The notes: generated by a model from the sequence alone, not told the origin. 64,000 nt of DNA from Moniliella sp. 'wahieum' (GCA_003971905.1 RSEE01000008.1:806001-870000); one strand, 5' to 3'. Positions 20,701-33,121 are shown, counted from the first letter of the stretch. Numbers and translations are program-made.

Positions 20701-23700
20701 TGTCGGGTCGCAGAGAGGGACCGTGAGGGTGGCGCGGGGCGAGGTTGAAGCGAGTTGAGCAACCACTGGGTCGAGGTACGCCAGGCCGAGCCAATGGTGG
20801 AGCTCGAAGGCTTGTTGTCTTCCGGTTCAGACACAGGGTCCTTGGGCGGAGAGCTGGGTGGCAGACTCTGCAGGGAGGTAAGTGTCACCGAGGCTGGGGA
20901 CCGGCTTGACGACTTGTTCTCGGCAATCACGGGGAAGGGTGCAGTGACCGCGGCGGGGGTAACGAGGGCCTGAGCCTTGCCCAGTCTCATGTTGGACAAC
21001 AGTAGCTTGCTCCCCGTGCTCGATTGGAGCGATCCTTGGCTCTTTTTCCGCATCAGCGAGAGCGCAGTCGAAGTCAACCGGACTTTATTCGGTGTTTGCT
21101 CTGTCTTGGGTGGACTCACCGTGTCTGCCGCAGCGCTGGTAGCAAGAGAAGCACGTTTAGATTCCTCTGGTAAGCGGGAGGTGACCTCGGGTAGATTTGG
21201 CAGGTCCGAGTGGCGCATGCGTGCGCTGTTCGATGGGGATCGCCAGGAGCCCGTGACCAAAGTGGGGATGGCCAGGGATCCCGAGGAAGCTTTGGGCCCC
21301 CGTTCTTTTGCCAGTCTCCGCGAGTGTGTAGGGGAACGTGGAGCGGAGAGGTGCCCCGGGTTGATAGGGAAGGCAACTGGGGACTGGGAGTATGCCGGCT
21401 CCCTCTCCTCCCCGGGGGCAATCGTGGCCGAAGGACGATGCGTTGGTCCGGTCCATTCCGCGCCTCCACATCCGCCATGACGCCCCGGTCGAAGATAGCA
21501 CGAGCAAAGGCCGGTGTCAACTCTGTGTCTGCCGCCTTGGCTGCCGCATAGAGAGGAGTGATTCCCTGTCCTGGTGATGCCGACAAGGCCTGATCTACCC
21601 TCGAGTCGGGAAAGTCAACCGTGAGGTACGTGGAAGGGGAGACACTAGCCATGGATCCGTACCGTTGGTTGCGTTGGGCGCGGCGGATCTGGGCCATGGT
21701 GGACTTTGAGTGGACGGGGATGCTAAAGGAGAGGGAACGGGGGTTGACCTTGTTTGGTACAGATGCCATGTCCAGATAAGGAATGGATATGCCGGCGACT
21801 TGGTTTTCCATCACGCCCATCATCTGGATATCGTACATCTTCGATCGGGGCACGAACCGGTCTTCACGGAATGGTTTGTCCCGCTGCACATTGAAGAATG
21901 AACAGTCAATCCAATGGGGCAGAGAGTAAAACATGATCTTGGATGACTGCACGCGGCCATTCCTTCGCCCGCCACGCTGGGACTCTTCTTCATCGCTTCC
22001 AGCTGAGGAAGAAGGATCGTCGTAGTACAGCGGATCGGGGGGCTTGTTATCCTCCCCCGTACCATCCACCATCGTTTCACGCAACCGGTTGACACGAGGC
22101 ATGATGCCTGAACCCATACCAAATGTATGCCGAGCATTACTGAACGATTGGCCAAAGGAGGAGCGTGACCCGGCAAAGGTCATGTTGTTTGGTCCGGGAT
22201 TCCATGGCCGAGAGGATGTCCCCGCTTGGGTTGAGTGGCTGCGTCCTTTGCCCATGGGTGCATCCACATCAGGCACCGAGGACCAGAATTGGAAGAGTGG
22301 GACAGAATGAAGGGGCATCTTGGTCAGACAGACCAAGTCCAGTGCCACACCACTTTCGACCATGCGCTCGGTAGTGGCGCGCAGCAGCTGCTTGGGCACC
22401 TCGAAGCGTCCCGTTCCGGCACTAACGATGGTGATACTGAATCCGGTTCGATTCAGGTCGCGGTCAACATAGTTGCGGTCAAACGGGTTAAGCGCGAGGT
22501 TGACTGCCTCAAGAATGTTGCCTTCGTAACTCGCGCACAGCTTGCCTGCAGTGAGGGTATGATCGGTGATAAGGTCGTGATGGGGATGGGCGTGTTGGGG
22601 CGCTGGGCCGGATACGGGGCGGCGGATAATGAGAATGTCGTGTTGGAAACGAAACACTTCTTCCTTCAGACGGCCCATCACGTCCACCCAATTTGGTGCC
22701 GGATCTGAGTCAAGAATGACCTTGTAGTAGTCCACGTACGCCCTTCCTCGTTCATCACGTCGCACCGGCCAGTCCTCAATCATGTGTAGCTCGTGCTCTT
22801 CGAACAAAACGCGACCGAAGAGAATGACGCTGACCAGATGATTCGTTGGGACCGCGCTCCAGCGCCGAAGAAGTTCGGGGAGAAACCCATGGATGGCCTT
22901 TTCATTATATAGTTCACCATCTTCGTCAAAGTCCCACATCTCCTTGCTCATCTGGATAAAAAGATAAAACTTGGCGCTGTCCGATCGAAAGATGGTTTTA
23001 GTAGAGGCTGACACGTAGCCAGAAGAAACAGTGCGCTCCTTGATGAAGATGCGTCCCACCGTGGCACGCACCAGGTTGGAGAGGGCAACTTTTTGCCCCA
23101 CGTACACACACGTGTCCTCCAACTGTAGTGACAGGCGCCACATGTCGGCGCGTCCGATGAACTGGTCGCGAAAGTAGAGCTCAACGTGGGAGATGGTGTG
23201 CTCCTCGACGGGCACCTGGGAGGGGGGGGGGAAGGCAAATACCCGTTGTCAGTATCGACGCACACAATCCAGCAAGAAAGGGGAAAGCGTACACGCGTGA
23301 TGAGAACTTCGGTATTGGTGCGCATGCCCATCGCATTGCCAATTGAACGAGAGAGGGAGATGTCCAAGCCGGTATCGGCCTCTAGCATCTCGCTGAACTG
23401 ATCCGCCTCTTGCAGCGCGTAGCTCCAACGAAACACGATGGAGGGCAAGGGCAGCGCATCGAAGCGCCGGTTGTGGGTGCGTGGCGGACCCGAGTAGGAG
23501 GACACGTCGGCGGCGTTGGTAAAGCGCAGGACGCCATCAGCTGGGGTGTTGTTGAAGTTGTTGGGGCCAAGGGGCCGGGACGAGGAGCGGAGCTCCGGGT
23601 GGGCGTCTGCCGGGTTGGCCAGGCGGACCTCGAGGAGCATGTTGTCGCTCATCGGACCACCCATGTCGCGGTCGGGGTTGATGGCGATGTCGGACGAGAA

Positions 23701-23945
23701 CTGCGGGTAGCGCTGGTGGCGCGTTCGTTCCAGCGCATGAGGCGAGACGGGGTCGTGGATGCGGGCGAGGAGGAGAACGGGCTCGGGGATGGAGGGGCCG
23801 GCGCCCAGGTCAGCAGAGCGAGTGGTGTGGCGCGACGAGGAGCGGCGACGGCTGGCGGCCCCGGCGGTACCCACACCGGGGGTGCGCCCGCCAGCGGCAT
23901 AGCCAGCGTCCACGTGCCGGTCGCGCTCGCCAGGGGGGGGCGCAT
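17765..23945 (-). CDS. IML1: GATOR1/SEACIT subunit IML1 (DEPDC5 homolog)
   Basis: GTPase-activating subunit of the complex that restrains TORC1 at the vacuole during amino-acid shortage. The span would encode about 2,000 residues. The N-terminal region ends [15 protein letters not shown]...VLITR; an intron at about 23219-23293 leads to [21 protein letters not shown]. The Iml1 core is clear: [24 protein letters not shown] and [13 protein letters not shown] Ser-rich linker follows (about 20300-21300), then [16 protein letters not shown]. The DEP domain lies near 18900-19060 ([21 protein letters not shown]). The C-terminal domain ([39 protein letters not shown]) ends at 17765. An intron probably lies near 18560-18635. 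Several frame changes (about 18700, 19070, 19540, 21150) look like indel errors. The start at 23945 is chosen because a C-run just after it explains the shift into the long frame. Confidence 0.88.
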
Positions 23946-25593
23946 GACGGGATGGGGGCGGTGGTCAGCGCTTGAGTGCCGGTGATGGCGGTGCGCTTTG
24001 GGCGGACGGGGTCACGTGCCGGGGCGCGCTGGGCCGCGTTCCGCTGGCTGGGAGCTGGTCACGGGGACTGGGCGGGAGGCGGGACATTGGTCACCGGTCA
24101 CTAGTCACTGCCCCTGCCCCCGCCCCCGTCGCGGCATGCCGCCTTCGTTCCGCCCGTCTCGGCTTCGACTTGCTTACTGCACGCTCGACGCTACGCAGGG
24201 GTAGTGGGCGCGGCGCGCACCGCTGGGTGAAGGTGCTCAGGACAGCTTCGACATCAACGCTTCGGATGAGACCTGGAGTCCAGATGGTCCTCGAGGGTGA
24301 TGCAATCGCACTGGTGGTGGTGGTGGACTAATTCAGCCAGCAATGCCTACCGAGGAACTTCTTCCAGCAGCGAGTCGCCGCCAGGGGCTAAGCTGCGATT
24401 GAAGCAAGGAACAACAAGAGAGAGAAACAATGGAACTCCTAGGCTTGAAGAGGAACTGAAGGGACTTTGGCCAAAGCACGAGCCACCCGGTAGTGGCTCT
24501 ACAGCTTCCCCCTTCACCCCTACACGCGTATTTGCCTGTCCGGAGTAGATAATCCAAGCCCGCATGTGCGGCACGAATGGCATCTGATGAACTCGATGGC
24601 CCAGAGATTCCCGTCATGATGCATTGTATACGTTTTGGACATTGAGGAAATCCTGGTCCGAGGGTAATCTCGTTCACAGGCAGAGCCCCGACCATGGATC
24701 GCCAGGGGAGCTGGGAGGCACAGATGGTGAGGCTTACTTGACAGAATGGTGAGAGGCGTGTCATGGGACCGGACCCGATGTGGGGACTTGCCCCGGCAGT
24801 AAACAAAGAGGTGAGTGTGCGTGCGCAGTTGTTACGTCTCTGTGGAGGGGATATATAATCGTCCTCATAAGAGGATTATAATAACCTGAGGGAAATATAG
24901 TTGTTGTGGGTCAGATTCAACCATAGTGGATGAGTGGAACGGAGGCAAGCGATCTGGGCGGAATGGTAGGAACGGACGCCCATGCACATTTGGTGGTTAG
25001 ATCGTGCTAGGGTGTGACTTGGGAGCACTCGGCGATCCTATAGATCAGATGCAAAGCAGCCTTCACACAACTCGTGAAGGCAAAGTGGTGAGCCACACGT
25101 CTCCGAACTAACAACGTCTGAAGGGAAGGAAACATGGGAGAGAGGAGGGAGATGGAGCGAGGAGGAGGAGCGCAGCCTGCGAGCGGAATTCTTCCACCCA
25201 GCTAAGCGAGCGTCACCGCGTCACTGATCATCCATCATCGATCAACAGAGGGCCGTGCAGGGGAACCCTAGCAACACCTTCCAACAGATCGGAGCAAGGA
25301 CTAGAATTGCAACGCAGCCGCCATGGGGATCAGCACGGGGGCGGTCTTCAGCTAGGTTTCCCTAGGCTTCTGTCGTTTCATCCTGATTTCGCACCCCGCC
25401 AGTGTTGCCGACCAGTGATGCTCTGGTAACTGGTAATGTGCGGGGAAACTGCCTCATCCGCGGTAATGGTCCCACACTGTCTCCGTGCCTCGAGGATATT
25501 TTTTCTGCCGCAGCAATCTTCTGCCCCGCCTTAAACCACGCCGCCGACCCCCGGGCCGGCCTCTTTCACCACCGCCACCGTACTACATTCGCC
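23946..25593. other. Divergent upstream region IML1/TEF1
   Basis: 1.65 kb without a gene. It holds GGTCACCGGTCACTAGTCACT repeats near 24088-24110, an atatataat element near 24850 followed by a short inverted repeat (aatcgtcctc / gaggatt), and C/T-rich sequence next to TEF1. A highly expressed gene such as TEF1 would need a strong promoter here. Confidence 0.5.
24088..24110. repeat. AGTCACT-type heptamer repeat, copy upstream of IML1
   Basis: Three degenerate GGTCAC/AGTCACT units in 23 bases, related to longer arrays at 52505-52540, 53914-53990 and 55204-55243. Confidence 0.5.
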
Positions 25594-27031
25594 ATGGGTA
25601 AGGAAAAGGTACGTCCCGTGCAGAGCACTGTTCCCTCTTGGTCGTCCCAAGCACCATGCTAACCACCGTACCCGCTTTCAGCTTCACGTTAACGTCGTTG
25701 TCATCGGCCACGTCGACTCCGGCAAGTCGACCACGACCGGCCACCTCATCTACAAGTGCGGTGGTATCGACAAGCGTACCATTGAGAAGTTCGAGAAGGA
25801 GGCTGCTGAGCTCGGCAAGGGTTCGTTCAAGTACGCCTGGGTGCTCGACAAGCTCAAGGCTGAGCGTGAGCGTGGTATCACCATCGACATTGCCCTGTGG
25901 AAGTTCGAGACGCCCAAGTACCAGGTCACTGTCATTGACGCCCCCGGCCACCGTGACTTCATCAAGAACATGATCACGGGCACCTCGCAGGCCGACTGCG
26001 CCATTCTCATCATTGCCGCCGGCACTGGTGAGTTCGAGGCTGGTATCTCCAAGGACGGCCAGACCCGTGAGCACGCCCTGCTCGCCTTCACCCTTGGTGT
26101 GCGCCAGCTCATTGTTGCCGTCAACAAGATGGACGCTACTAAGTACTCGGAGGACCGCTTCAACGAGATCATCAAGGAGACCTCGACCTTCATCAAGAAG
26201 GTCGGCTTCAACCCCAAGTCGGTTCCCTTCGTCCCCATCTCGGGCTGGAACGGTGACAACATGATGAGGCCACCACCAACATGCCCTGGTACAAGGGTTG
26301 GGAGAAGGAGACCAAGGCTGGCAAGGCCACGGGCAAGACCCTCCTTGACGCCATTGACGCCATTGACCCCCCTCGCGCCCCACCGACAAGCCCCTGCGTC
26401 TCCCCTGCAGGACGTGTACAAGATCGGCGGTATCGGCACTGTCCCCGTCGGCCGTGTCGAGACGGTGTGATCAAGCCCGGCATGGTCGTTACCTTCGCTC
26501 CCGCCAACGTGACCACTGAAGTCAAGTCCGTCGAGATGCACCACGAGTCGCTCCCCGAGGGTCTCCCCGGTGACAACGTTGGTTTCAACGTCAAGAACGT
26601 CTCGGTCAAGGACATCCGCCGTGGTAACGTTGCTGGTGACTCGAAGAACGACCCCCCCATGGAGGCTGCTCGTTCAACGCCCAGGTCATCATCATGAACA
26701 CCTGGCCAGATCTCGAACGGCTACTCGCCCTCTTGACTGCCACACGGCCCACATTGCTTGCAAGTTCGACCATCCTTACCAAGATGGACCGTCGTTCGGG
26801 TAAGACATTGAGGAGACCCCAAGTTCATCAAGTCGGGTGACGCTGCCATGGTCAAGATGATCCCCACCAAGCCATGTGCGTCGAGGCCTTCAACGAGTAC
26901 CCCCCGCTCGGCCGTTTCGCCGTCCGTGAATGCGCCAGACCGTGGCGTCGGTGTCATCAAGTCGGTTGAGAAGACCTCCGGCAAGGGTGGCAAGACCACC
27001 AAGGCGCTGAGAGGCCGGCAAGAAGAAGTAA
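25594..27031 (+). CDS. TEF1: Translation elongation factor 1-alpha
   Basis: GTPase that delivers aminoacyl-tRNA to the ribosome. Exon 1 is 15 nt (MGKEK), followed by a 73-bp intron (25609-25681) and [21 protein letters not shown]-motifs: GHVDSGKST (about residues 14-22), [13 protein letters not shown] (about 91-103), NKMD (about 153-156). Domains 2 and 3 follow with [36 protein letters not shown] and the terminal [17 protein letters not shown]. The first 200 codons read cleanly. After about 26265 the frame changes many times (near 26265, 26380, 26468, 26665, 26705, 26770, 26810, 26870, 26935, 27006), nearly always by loss of one base from a short run. An essential, near-invariant protein cannot carry such changes, so these are almost certainly sequence errors. 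Confidence 0.95.
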
Positions 27032-27949
27032 GCGGTGGTTCGCGAGGCTTCTTGAGATTCTCTTCCGACTGTTGCGTTCCCGATCCGGGTCGTTGTGGAA
27101 AGGAGCTAAAAAAACCATCATCCTCCCTCTTCCCCTCTTCGCCCGAGAGCAAGCCTCGGAGTGTGCTTGTACCCCCTTCCCCCGCCTTAGCCTTTTGCCT
27201 GTCGGCCTCTGGCTCGTATTACATCTCTCCAGGTGTTAAATCATTGTGCCTTTCTTTAGCTTGAGTAACATATTCTCGTAGCTTGAGTGATATGTGGTTG
27301 TTCATCGTTGACGCGTTAAAGAAGGAGCCAGTCGCCTGGCTGACTTCGGGTGTGTCTTGTGGAAGGGCAGGAAGGCAAGCACAGGACCAGGGCAGGCGTC
27401 TATAAGACGAGCGGAAGAGGCGGAACACTGAGTGCTGCCCAAGTCTGTCGGCTGCAGCCAGCCGTTCGTTTAGTGGGTTGAACACGTTGACATGTGGCCC
27501 TAGCCTGAGGCTTGAGTTCCAGGTGAACAACGCGGAAGGTTGGTTGAGGTCTCCGTCTGAGGCCTGAGGCTCAGGTGTCAAGCCCCGAGTGCGTCAAGCC
27601 CGGAGGCCTGACGCGACGGGAGAATGTTGAAGGTTACCGAGGCCAATACGGGTGAGCGGTTCGCAATATTAGCAGCGTAGGAGTTGACACTCTGCTGCGG
27701 CTCTGTATGCCCACGCTACTAATGGGTCAAGCATCCATCCGTGTTTTACTACATGATGGCGGAAGCCAAGGTCCGGTCCCGCCGTGCCAAAGTTCGTGAC
27801 AAGGACGAGGGGGAATGGGCAGTGGGGGCCAAAGAGACAAGGGAGAGCAAGGGACACGCAAATGACAAAGGCCGGGACGAGAGACGTGACCCAGTGACAC
27901 GAGAAGAGACGAAGCGAAGCAAGGCAAGGCAAGCCAAGGCAAAGCAAGG
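27032..27949. other. Intergenic region between convergent TEF1 and PCT1
   Basis: Carries GCCTGAGGC / CTGAGGCTCAGG motifs at 27495-27615 that match the repeat family of the 52-56 kb region, and a Lys-codon-like aggcaagg repeat near 27915-27950. No gene seen. Confidence 0.45.
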
Positions 27950-29321
27950 CTATGACCGACGTTCCTCATGCGATCCCCGGCGGCTCGCCACGACCGATTG
28001 CACCCGGCTGGCGTTCAGGCTAGCAGCGGCACTGCGTGCATCGGCGACCTTCTTGAGTTTGGCGTCCAGTGCATGCGACTTGTACACATCCACGATCCGC
28101 GCAAGAAGCTCTGAGGTGCTGACGCCCGGGGTGCGGCGGGTGGGGAGGAAGCGTCCTTGGTCTTTGACGAAGCGGTATACGTCCGCCGCACCGGCCGGAC
28201 CCGCATACGGTTCTTCGTCATGCGCCACATAATCAATCTGCAGCGCATCGAGCAACTTTTGGTCCACCACCCACGGTGCGTCCTCCAGCACTTCGTCCAC
28301 CCAGCGACAATTGGCCACCGCGGCGTACCGCTCGGCAGAACTCATCACCGTTCGTTCTTGTGTGCCTTGCACGCCGCACTCGAGCACACGCCAACAATCA
28401 AGTGCACACAGGGGAAAGCAAGCTTGGCCTGGCGCAACTGCAGCGCATGGGCATAGTGGAACAGATCGTACACCCCATCCGCATAGATCCGCACCGGCTG
28501 CGCTGGGTCCCGACCGTCGCCGACGGGGCGGGCGATGGAGTAGTCGCGCTGCCCCTCGACGGGGTGGTAGATGGCATCGTGGAACCAGGTCCGGATCTCG
28601 CTCACCGACGCAGGCACCAGAGGTTCTTGCGCCTGCTCCGACTCGAGCCGTTCCGGGTACTCCCCCATGAAGAACGGGGAACCGGGCTGGGCGCCGTACC
28701 CCCCGTCAGCGGAGGGGGCACGTTCGACGCCAGCGGGGCCGGGTGGGCCGGGCGAGCGGCAAATTCCACGTCTCCATCGTACGGGGTGGTGCTATCGGGC
28801 ACGTTGGGGTTCAAGTCCAGGTGGGCATGGCCATACCGTGGACCGGGCCCCACGTCTCGGCTGCTGAGCGAGGCCGAGGTGTAGCCGCCTTGGTGTGGCG
28901 CCTCATCCGAGGCCAGCGACGCATCTGCATCGCTCTGCGGCGCCGCACGGTGGGAACGGCCCTCTCGCCCGTCCTCGGCGGGGGGTGGGGACTCGCCAGA
29001 TCCGCCCGCAAATCCAACTCGCCACGCGGTGTGCTCACGCCAGGCGCCGAATCGGGCACGACCAGCACGGCTGGCGGAGCTTGTTCCGAAGTGGGAACGG
29101 TAGCAGCACCGTTGCCCGTTCCCATCGCCTCTACGGCCGCCGTCTGGGACGAGGGAACGGCAGATGCAGCGGCGGTGGCGGCGGTGGCGAGCAGCGACCG
29201 CTCGCCCAGAGCCTCGTGCTCGCCCGGCGGCGCTTCGCGGATCACACCCAGGGGTGCGCTGCGGCGACGGGGACGGGCATTGCCGGCGGTACGCGGGCTG
29301 CCGGGCCCGTCGGAGGGGGCA

Positions 29322-29352
<31 letters not shown>

Positions 29353-29503
29353 TGTCCTCTTCGCTGGCATCACGACTGGAGCTGATGAAGGGGGGTTCGT
29401 CCACGGCCTCGTCGTCGGCGGTGCGGGAGGAGCGCTTCTTGCGGTGGGCCGCATGGGCGTGGGCATGGTGGGCGTGGAGGAAGGAGCGGGTGGTGGCCGC
29501 CAT
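27950..29503 (-). CDS. PCT1: Choline-phosphate cytidylyltransferase
   Basis: Makes CDP-choline from CTP and phosphocholine, the rate-setting step of the Kennedy pathway, at nuclear or ER membranes. A long disordered N-terminal region (about 29503-28680) is rich in Ala, Pro and Ser with an Asp-Ala repeat. The catalytic domain follows: [20 protein letters not shown], then [46 protein letters not shown] and [11 protein letters not shown], the family's nucleotide-binding signature. The usual HxGH motif reads HYAH, with Ala in place of Gly. After the catalytic domain only about 40 residues remain, so the amphipathic lipid-sensing helix is short or absent. Frame changes occur near 28350, 28620 and 28870. 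The start is the Met of [14 protein letters not shown]; an upstream in-frame Met in a Pro run is less likely. Confidence 0.87.
29320..29348. repeat. GCATCG hexamer microsatellite inside PCT1
   Basis: About five copies of a 6-base unit encode an Asp-Ala repeat in the disordered N-terminal region of the minus-strand gene. Confidence 0.7.
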
Positions 29504-30371
29504 GGTGGGGGGAGGGGGGAGGGGGGGGGGGGGCGCAGAGGGCAAAGAAGCGATGCGGGACGAGTGGAGTGGTGTCGTTGCCGGCGAGAGGGCAGGTAAT
29601 CGAGCAGATGCGAGTGGGTTGGTTAGGCTTAGGATGGTTGGTGTGTGATCGCATCGGTGATCGTGGGATAATTTGCAGGCACAAGCACCGTTTCAAATTT
29701 CACCGCCACATGCCAGGGCGCCGTTGGCGCAGCCTGGCGCAGCCCCACAGCCAAGCGGAGCGTCGGGACGCTTGCCAAGCTATTCAGCTGAATGTTTCGA
29801 TTGCCATTGAATCCGGACGACGATGCATGACGCATGGTGCATGGTGCATGATGCATGCCCGCGTCTGCCCAGTTGCCTGCCCCTGCATCTGCCCACCCGC
29901 CCCATTCACGCGCCCGCGCCGCGCCGCGCCGCGCGAGCTTACGTCAGTCGCATGCCACTCCCGGCGGCTACTGCCGCCCCATGCTCCGCGCCGGCCAGAA
30001 GCTTTCCCGTCTTCCCGCCCTCCGCCTTCTGGCCTGGCAGTGGGGTGTTTTGAAGTACGTCACGCGTCAGCGGCAGTTCACAATCCGCGGAGCTGACATA
30101 AGGTAGCCGGGAGCCGATTCCCTGTTAACCCTGACTGGTCGGCAGCTGGCAACCAGATGCATTTTGTACATTTCATAATCTGAGCGCACAGGTAACGCTG
30201 GATTCTAAGGCGCTCCCATCGTGCATCGCTGCGGAGAACAGGCCTGTATATATACACTCGGGGTCTGTCTGTCGCATACGCAGGCGCTCTGCATGCGTGT
30301 GCGCAACATCTCATTCGGCCTCCGTGGCAGCCACGCGCCAGCCAAAGCGTCGTCGAAGCACTCGGGAGCGC
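29504..30371. other. Intergenic region upstream of PCT1
   Basis: Contains the G-rich 5' flank of PCT1, a catgatgcatgc-like purine/pyrimidine alternation near 29822-29860 and a GC-rich CGCGCC run near 29910-29935. No gene seen; frames past 30372 on the minus strand are probably OCT1 3' flank. Confidence 0.45.
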
Positions 30372-32804
30372 CTACGCCGACGGCGCCAGCGCTTGCAACG
30401 CCGGCTCCTGCTCGATGCTGGGCATGGTATCGGTGATCAGGTCCCACGGCTTTTGCCGCCGCCATAGGCCAACAGGTTGTGCTTGTACCGGTCCCCTGAC
30501 GCGCGCAGCAGCTCGGGCCGATCGCCGTCGGCGCAAACAGCTGTCCATACAGCGCCTGCGCAATCGTCCGGTCCAGCGGGTAGGAGTAGTACGCGGCCGG
30601 GTAGGATGCCAAGTGGCCGAACCGGCCCTGCCAGTCCAGCCCGCGTGCAAACGGAAGCTTGCCATACCGCGCATGCGTCGCCTCAAACACTGCCGTGCTC
30701 GCCGAGGGGGTGTGGCCCGCCCACGTCCCCTGCGGCGGAGGCAAGTGCAATGCCTGATCCAGCAGCGAGAGCATCAGCTCGTCGTGGGTCTCCAACGCAG
30801 CCAACGACCGCGTAGACGCCGTCAGCGCCTCAACTTGGGCTAGCGGAAGCGGTAGTCCCGTGCGGTAGTGCCGCGCGTACATGGGCACCACCTGGGGATG
30901 GAGCAAAAAGTGTTCCATCAGGATCGATGGCACCTCAACAAAGTCGGTCGCGCAGCGCGTCCCAGATACGTTCTGGAACTCGGTACGACCCACCATAGAG
31001 TGAAGCGCATGACCCATCTCGTGGAACAGCGTCTCAATCTCACTCCAGTGCAGGTAGGACTGGCTCTCGGCCGAGGCACCGCGCTCCGGGGCGCGGAAGC
31101 TACAGAGCAACGCCACAATCGGCTGTTGATAAAGACCTTGACGGTCCTTGGTCTGGGCCAAACGGCCGGTAAACAAATCCCTGCCTCCCAAAGGACCGGT
31201 AGGAGTGATGGTCTCCCTGCCATTCTGTAACGCCAGGTCTTGTACGGTTATCGGCACATCCCACCCACGTCGTCCAAGTCCACGCGACGAGAGCAGCGAA
31301 CGGTAAAGTGGGCGGCGCCCATCGGCTTGCCCGGGCGGTCCCATAGGTCAGCATAGATCGTGCCGACTACGCCACCTGCATCCTCATCGTAGACTTGGAG
31401 CTTCAGAACATCTTCGTGCCATGTTTCCCCTGGAGCAGGGGTCTCGAGACGGAGATGGATGCCAAAGAGAGTGTGCCAGAGCCGACTGAGACCGCTAAAG
31501 ACTGTGCCAACAGTAAAGAAAGAGCCGATTCCAACCTGGCGGGTTGGGAGCGTGCCGTATAGCGCGCAATGAGGTACTCCTTGTCCCATGGTTGCAACTT
31601 GCCCGATGGGCCGACATCGGACTTGTCGCTCAATCCATTCGCCAACAACATCTTGCTCTGCTCCGTCAGTTGGGGGGCGATGTCGTTGAGACGCGCACTG
31701 AGAAAAGCAACCACATGCTCGGGCGTCTGGGCCAGCTTGTCCTTGAGCGTCATGTGAGCAAACGATTCATGGCCGGTGAGACGAGCAAGTTGATCGCGCT
31801 TGTCCAGCAACTGCTCCAAGGTGGAAACTTGCCGTGCCCCACCGGCAAAGGTGCCCATGTAGGCTAACCGACGGGCCTCAGGGTTGGGAGCCATGCGAAG
31901 TATTTGCAACAGCGCTGGGCTACCGGGGGGGATGGAAATCGAGCTTCGCCAGGGGCGGGTGGAAGATTGGCGCATCGCGTCGTTCAACACGTCCTTCCGC
32001 ATCCCCTCCAGCAATTTCAAAGGAATCTCCGTCGAGGGTCGATCGTCCTTGAGGAACCCAGCACCATCAATCAGCCCCTGGGAAAAGGCAGTGGAGAGCT
32101 GGAGAACGTCATTGCTGAGTGCAACGAACTGTTCGCGCTCACGGTCAGGGAGATGGATGGCACTTTTCTCAAAGTCGGCCAAGTACATATCCGCCACCCG
32201 CCTCCCTTCGCGAGTAAGAGACGAATACAGCTCCTTGTCACTGACGACCGCCTTGGAGTTAAGTACATGTCAACGTTCGTATTGAGTTCGTTCATGTAGT
32301 TGACTAGGACGCCATGGGCCATCTCGGAGGCCTCGCGCCAGTCAGGTTGGGGGTGCGCGGTGCGCAGGAATTCTGCCAAGTCGATCGTCTTGCACAACAG
32401 ATCCGACAGACGGTCCAAGTTGCGCACGGCTTGTTGCATGTCCCGACTCTGGGTTCCCGCCCGATGAGCACGAGAGATGCGCTCGACAAGCGCCTGAGCA
32501 CGAGACTTGGTGTCCTCAGCGATAAAGATAAAGTCGTAGGGTGTACGCAGTGCCGTCTCACCAAAAAGACCCGTAGGCTCCCCTGCTGTACCAGGGGCAG
32601 ATGCGCCCGAATCAATCACAGTGCGCAATTGCTCGTGTTCGTCTTGCACTGTCTGGGTAGAGTAGGGGCGAGGCAGGGGGAAGCAAGGAGGGTAGGGGTA
32701 GGGGCCGAAGCCAGGGTCGGTCGGTAGCCAAGAGCAGCATGCCGGCAACAAAGGGCTGCGCTGCGTGAGGTGGCAACAGAAGTCAGCCTACGGAGCGCCA
32801 GCAT
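30372..32804 (-). CDS. OCT1: Mitochondrial intermediate peptidase
   Basis: M3-family zinc metallopeptidase of the mitochondrial matrix that removes an octapeptide from imported precursors after the main processing peptidase. The N terminus ([18 protein letters not shown]) is a typical presequence. The body includes [45 protein letters not shown] and [15 protein letters not shown]. The catalytic HEMGH lies near 31005-31025 ([15 protein letters not shown]) and is followed by [19 protein letters not shown], supplying the third zinc ligand. The span of about 810 codons matches the family (roughly 770-800). Frame changes occur near 32700, 32240, 31440, 31330, 31250 and 30480. The end at 30372 is chosen because the frame [17 protein letters not shown] stops there; another frame runs to 30205. 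Confidence 0.9.
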
Positions 32805-33121
32805 CCTGGTAGTGGAGGACGCTGCCGCCTGCGTTATCGTGCTGGGCGAAGTGGTTGGCGGGTGGAACGCAGCTCGGGTGCATCCGGCGTCCAAATTCAT
32901 GGCGTCCCGGCCTCAGCCAGAATTCCCAGGTCGCCGGTGGCCACAGTTGCACCGAAGTTATGAGGTCACGTGCCTGCAAAAGGAGCTGCGCCGGCCGAAC
33001 CTGGCGTGCAAACGGCGGAGTTGCCCAATTCCGCCCGGACGCCGAGAAGGTCCGGCCCGCAGGCTGTCGCCCAGCGGACCCAGCCCGCACCCCTACCACC
33101 ACAGTCGACCGCACCGTCACA
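32805..33121. promoter_or_regulatory. Shared divergent promoter OCT1/MRPL10
   Basis: 317 bases between the start codons of two genes for mitochondrial proteins, OCT1 (-) and MRPL10 (+). No TATA box is obvious. Joint regulation is an inference from spacing and function. Confidence 0.5.

Noticed and set aside
25594-27031. TEF1 as a pseudogene
   Set aside because: All motifs are conserved and the indels are of the same type as in other essential genes; sequence error fits better.
28743-29648. 301-residue + strand frame
   Set aside because: Shadow of the Ala/Pro-rich N-terminal region of PCT1.
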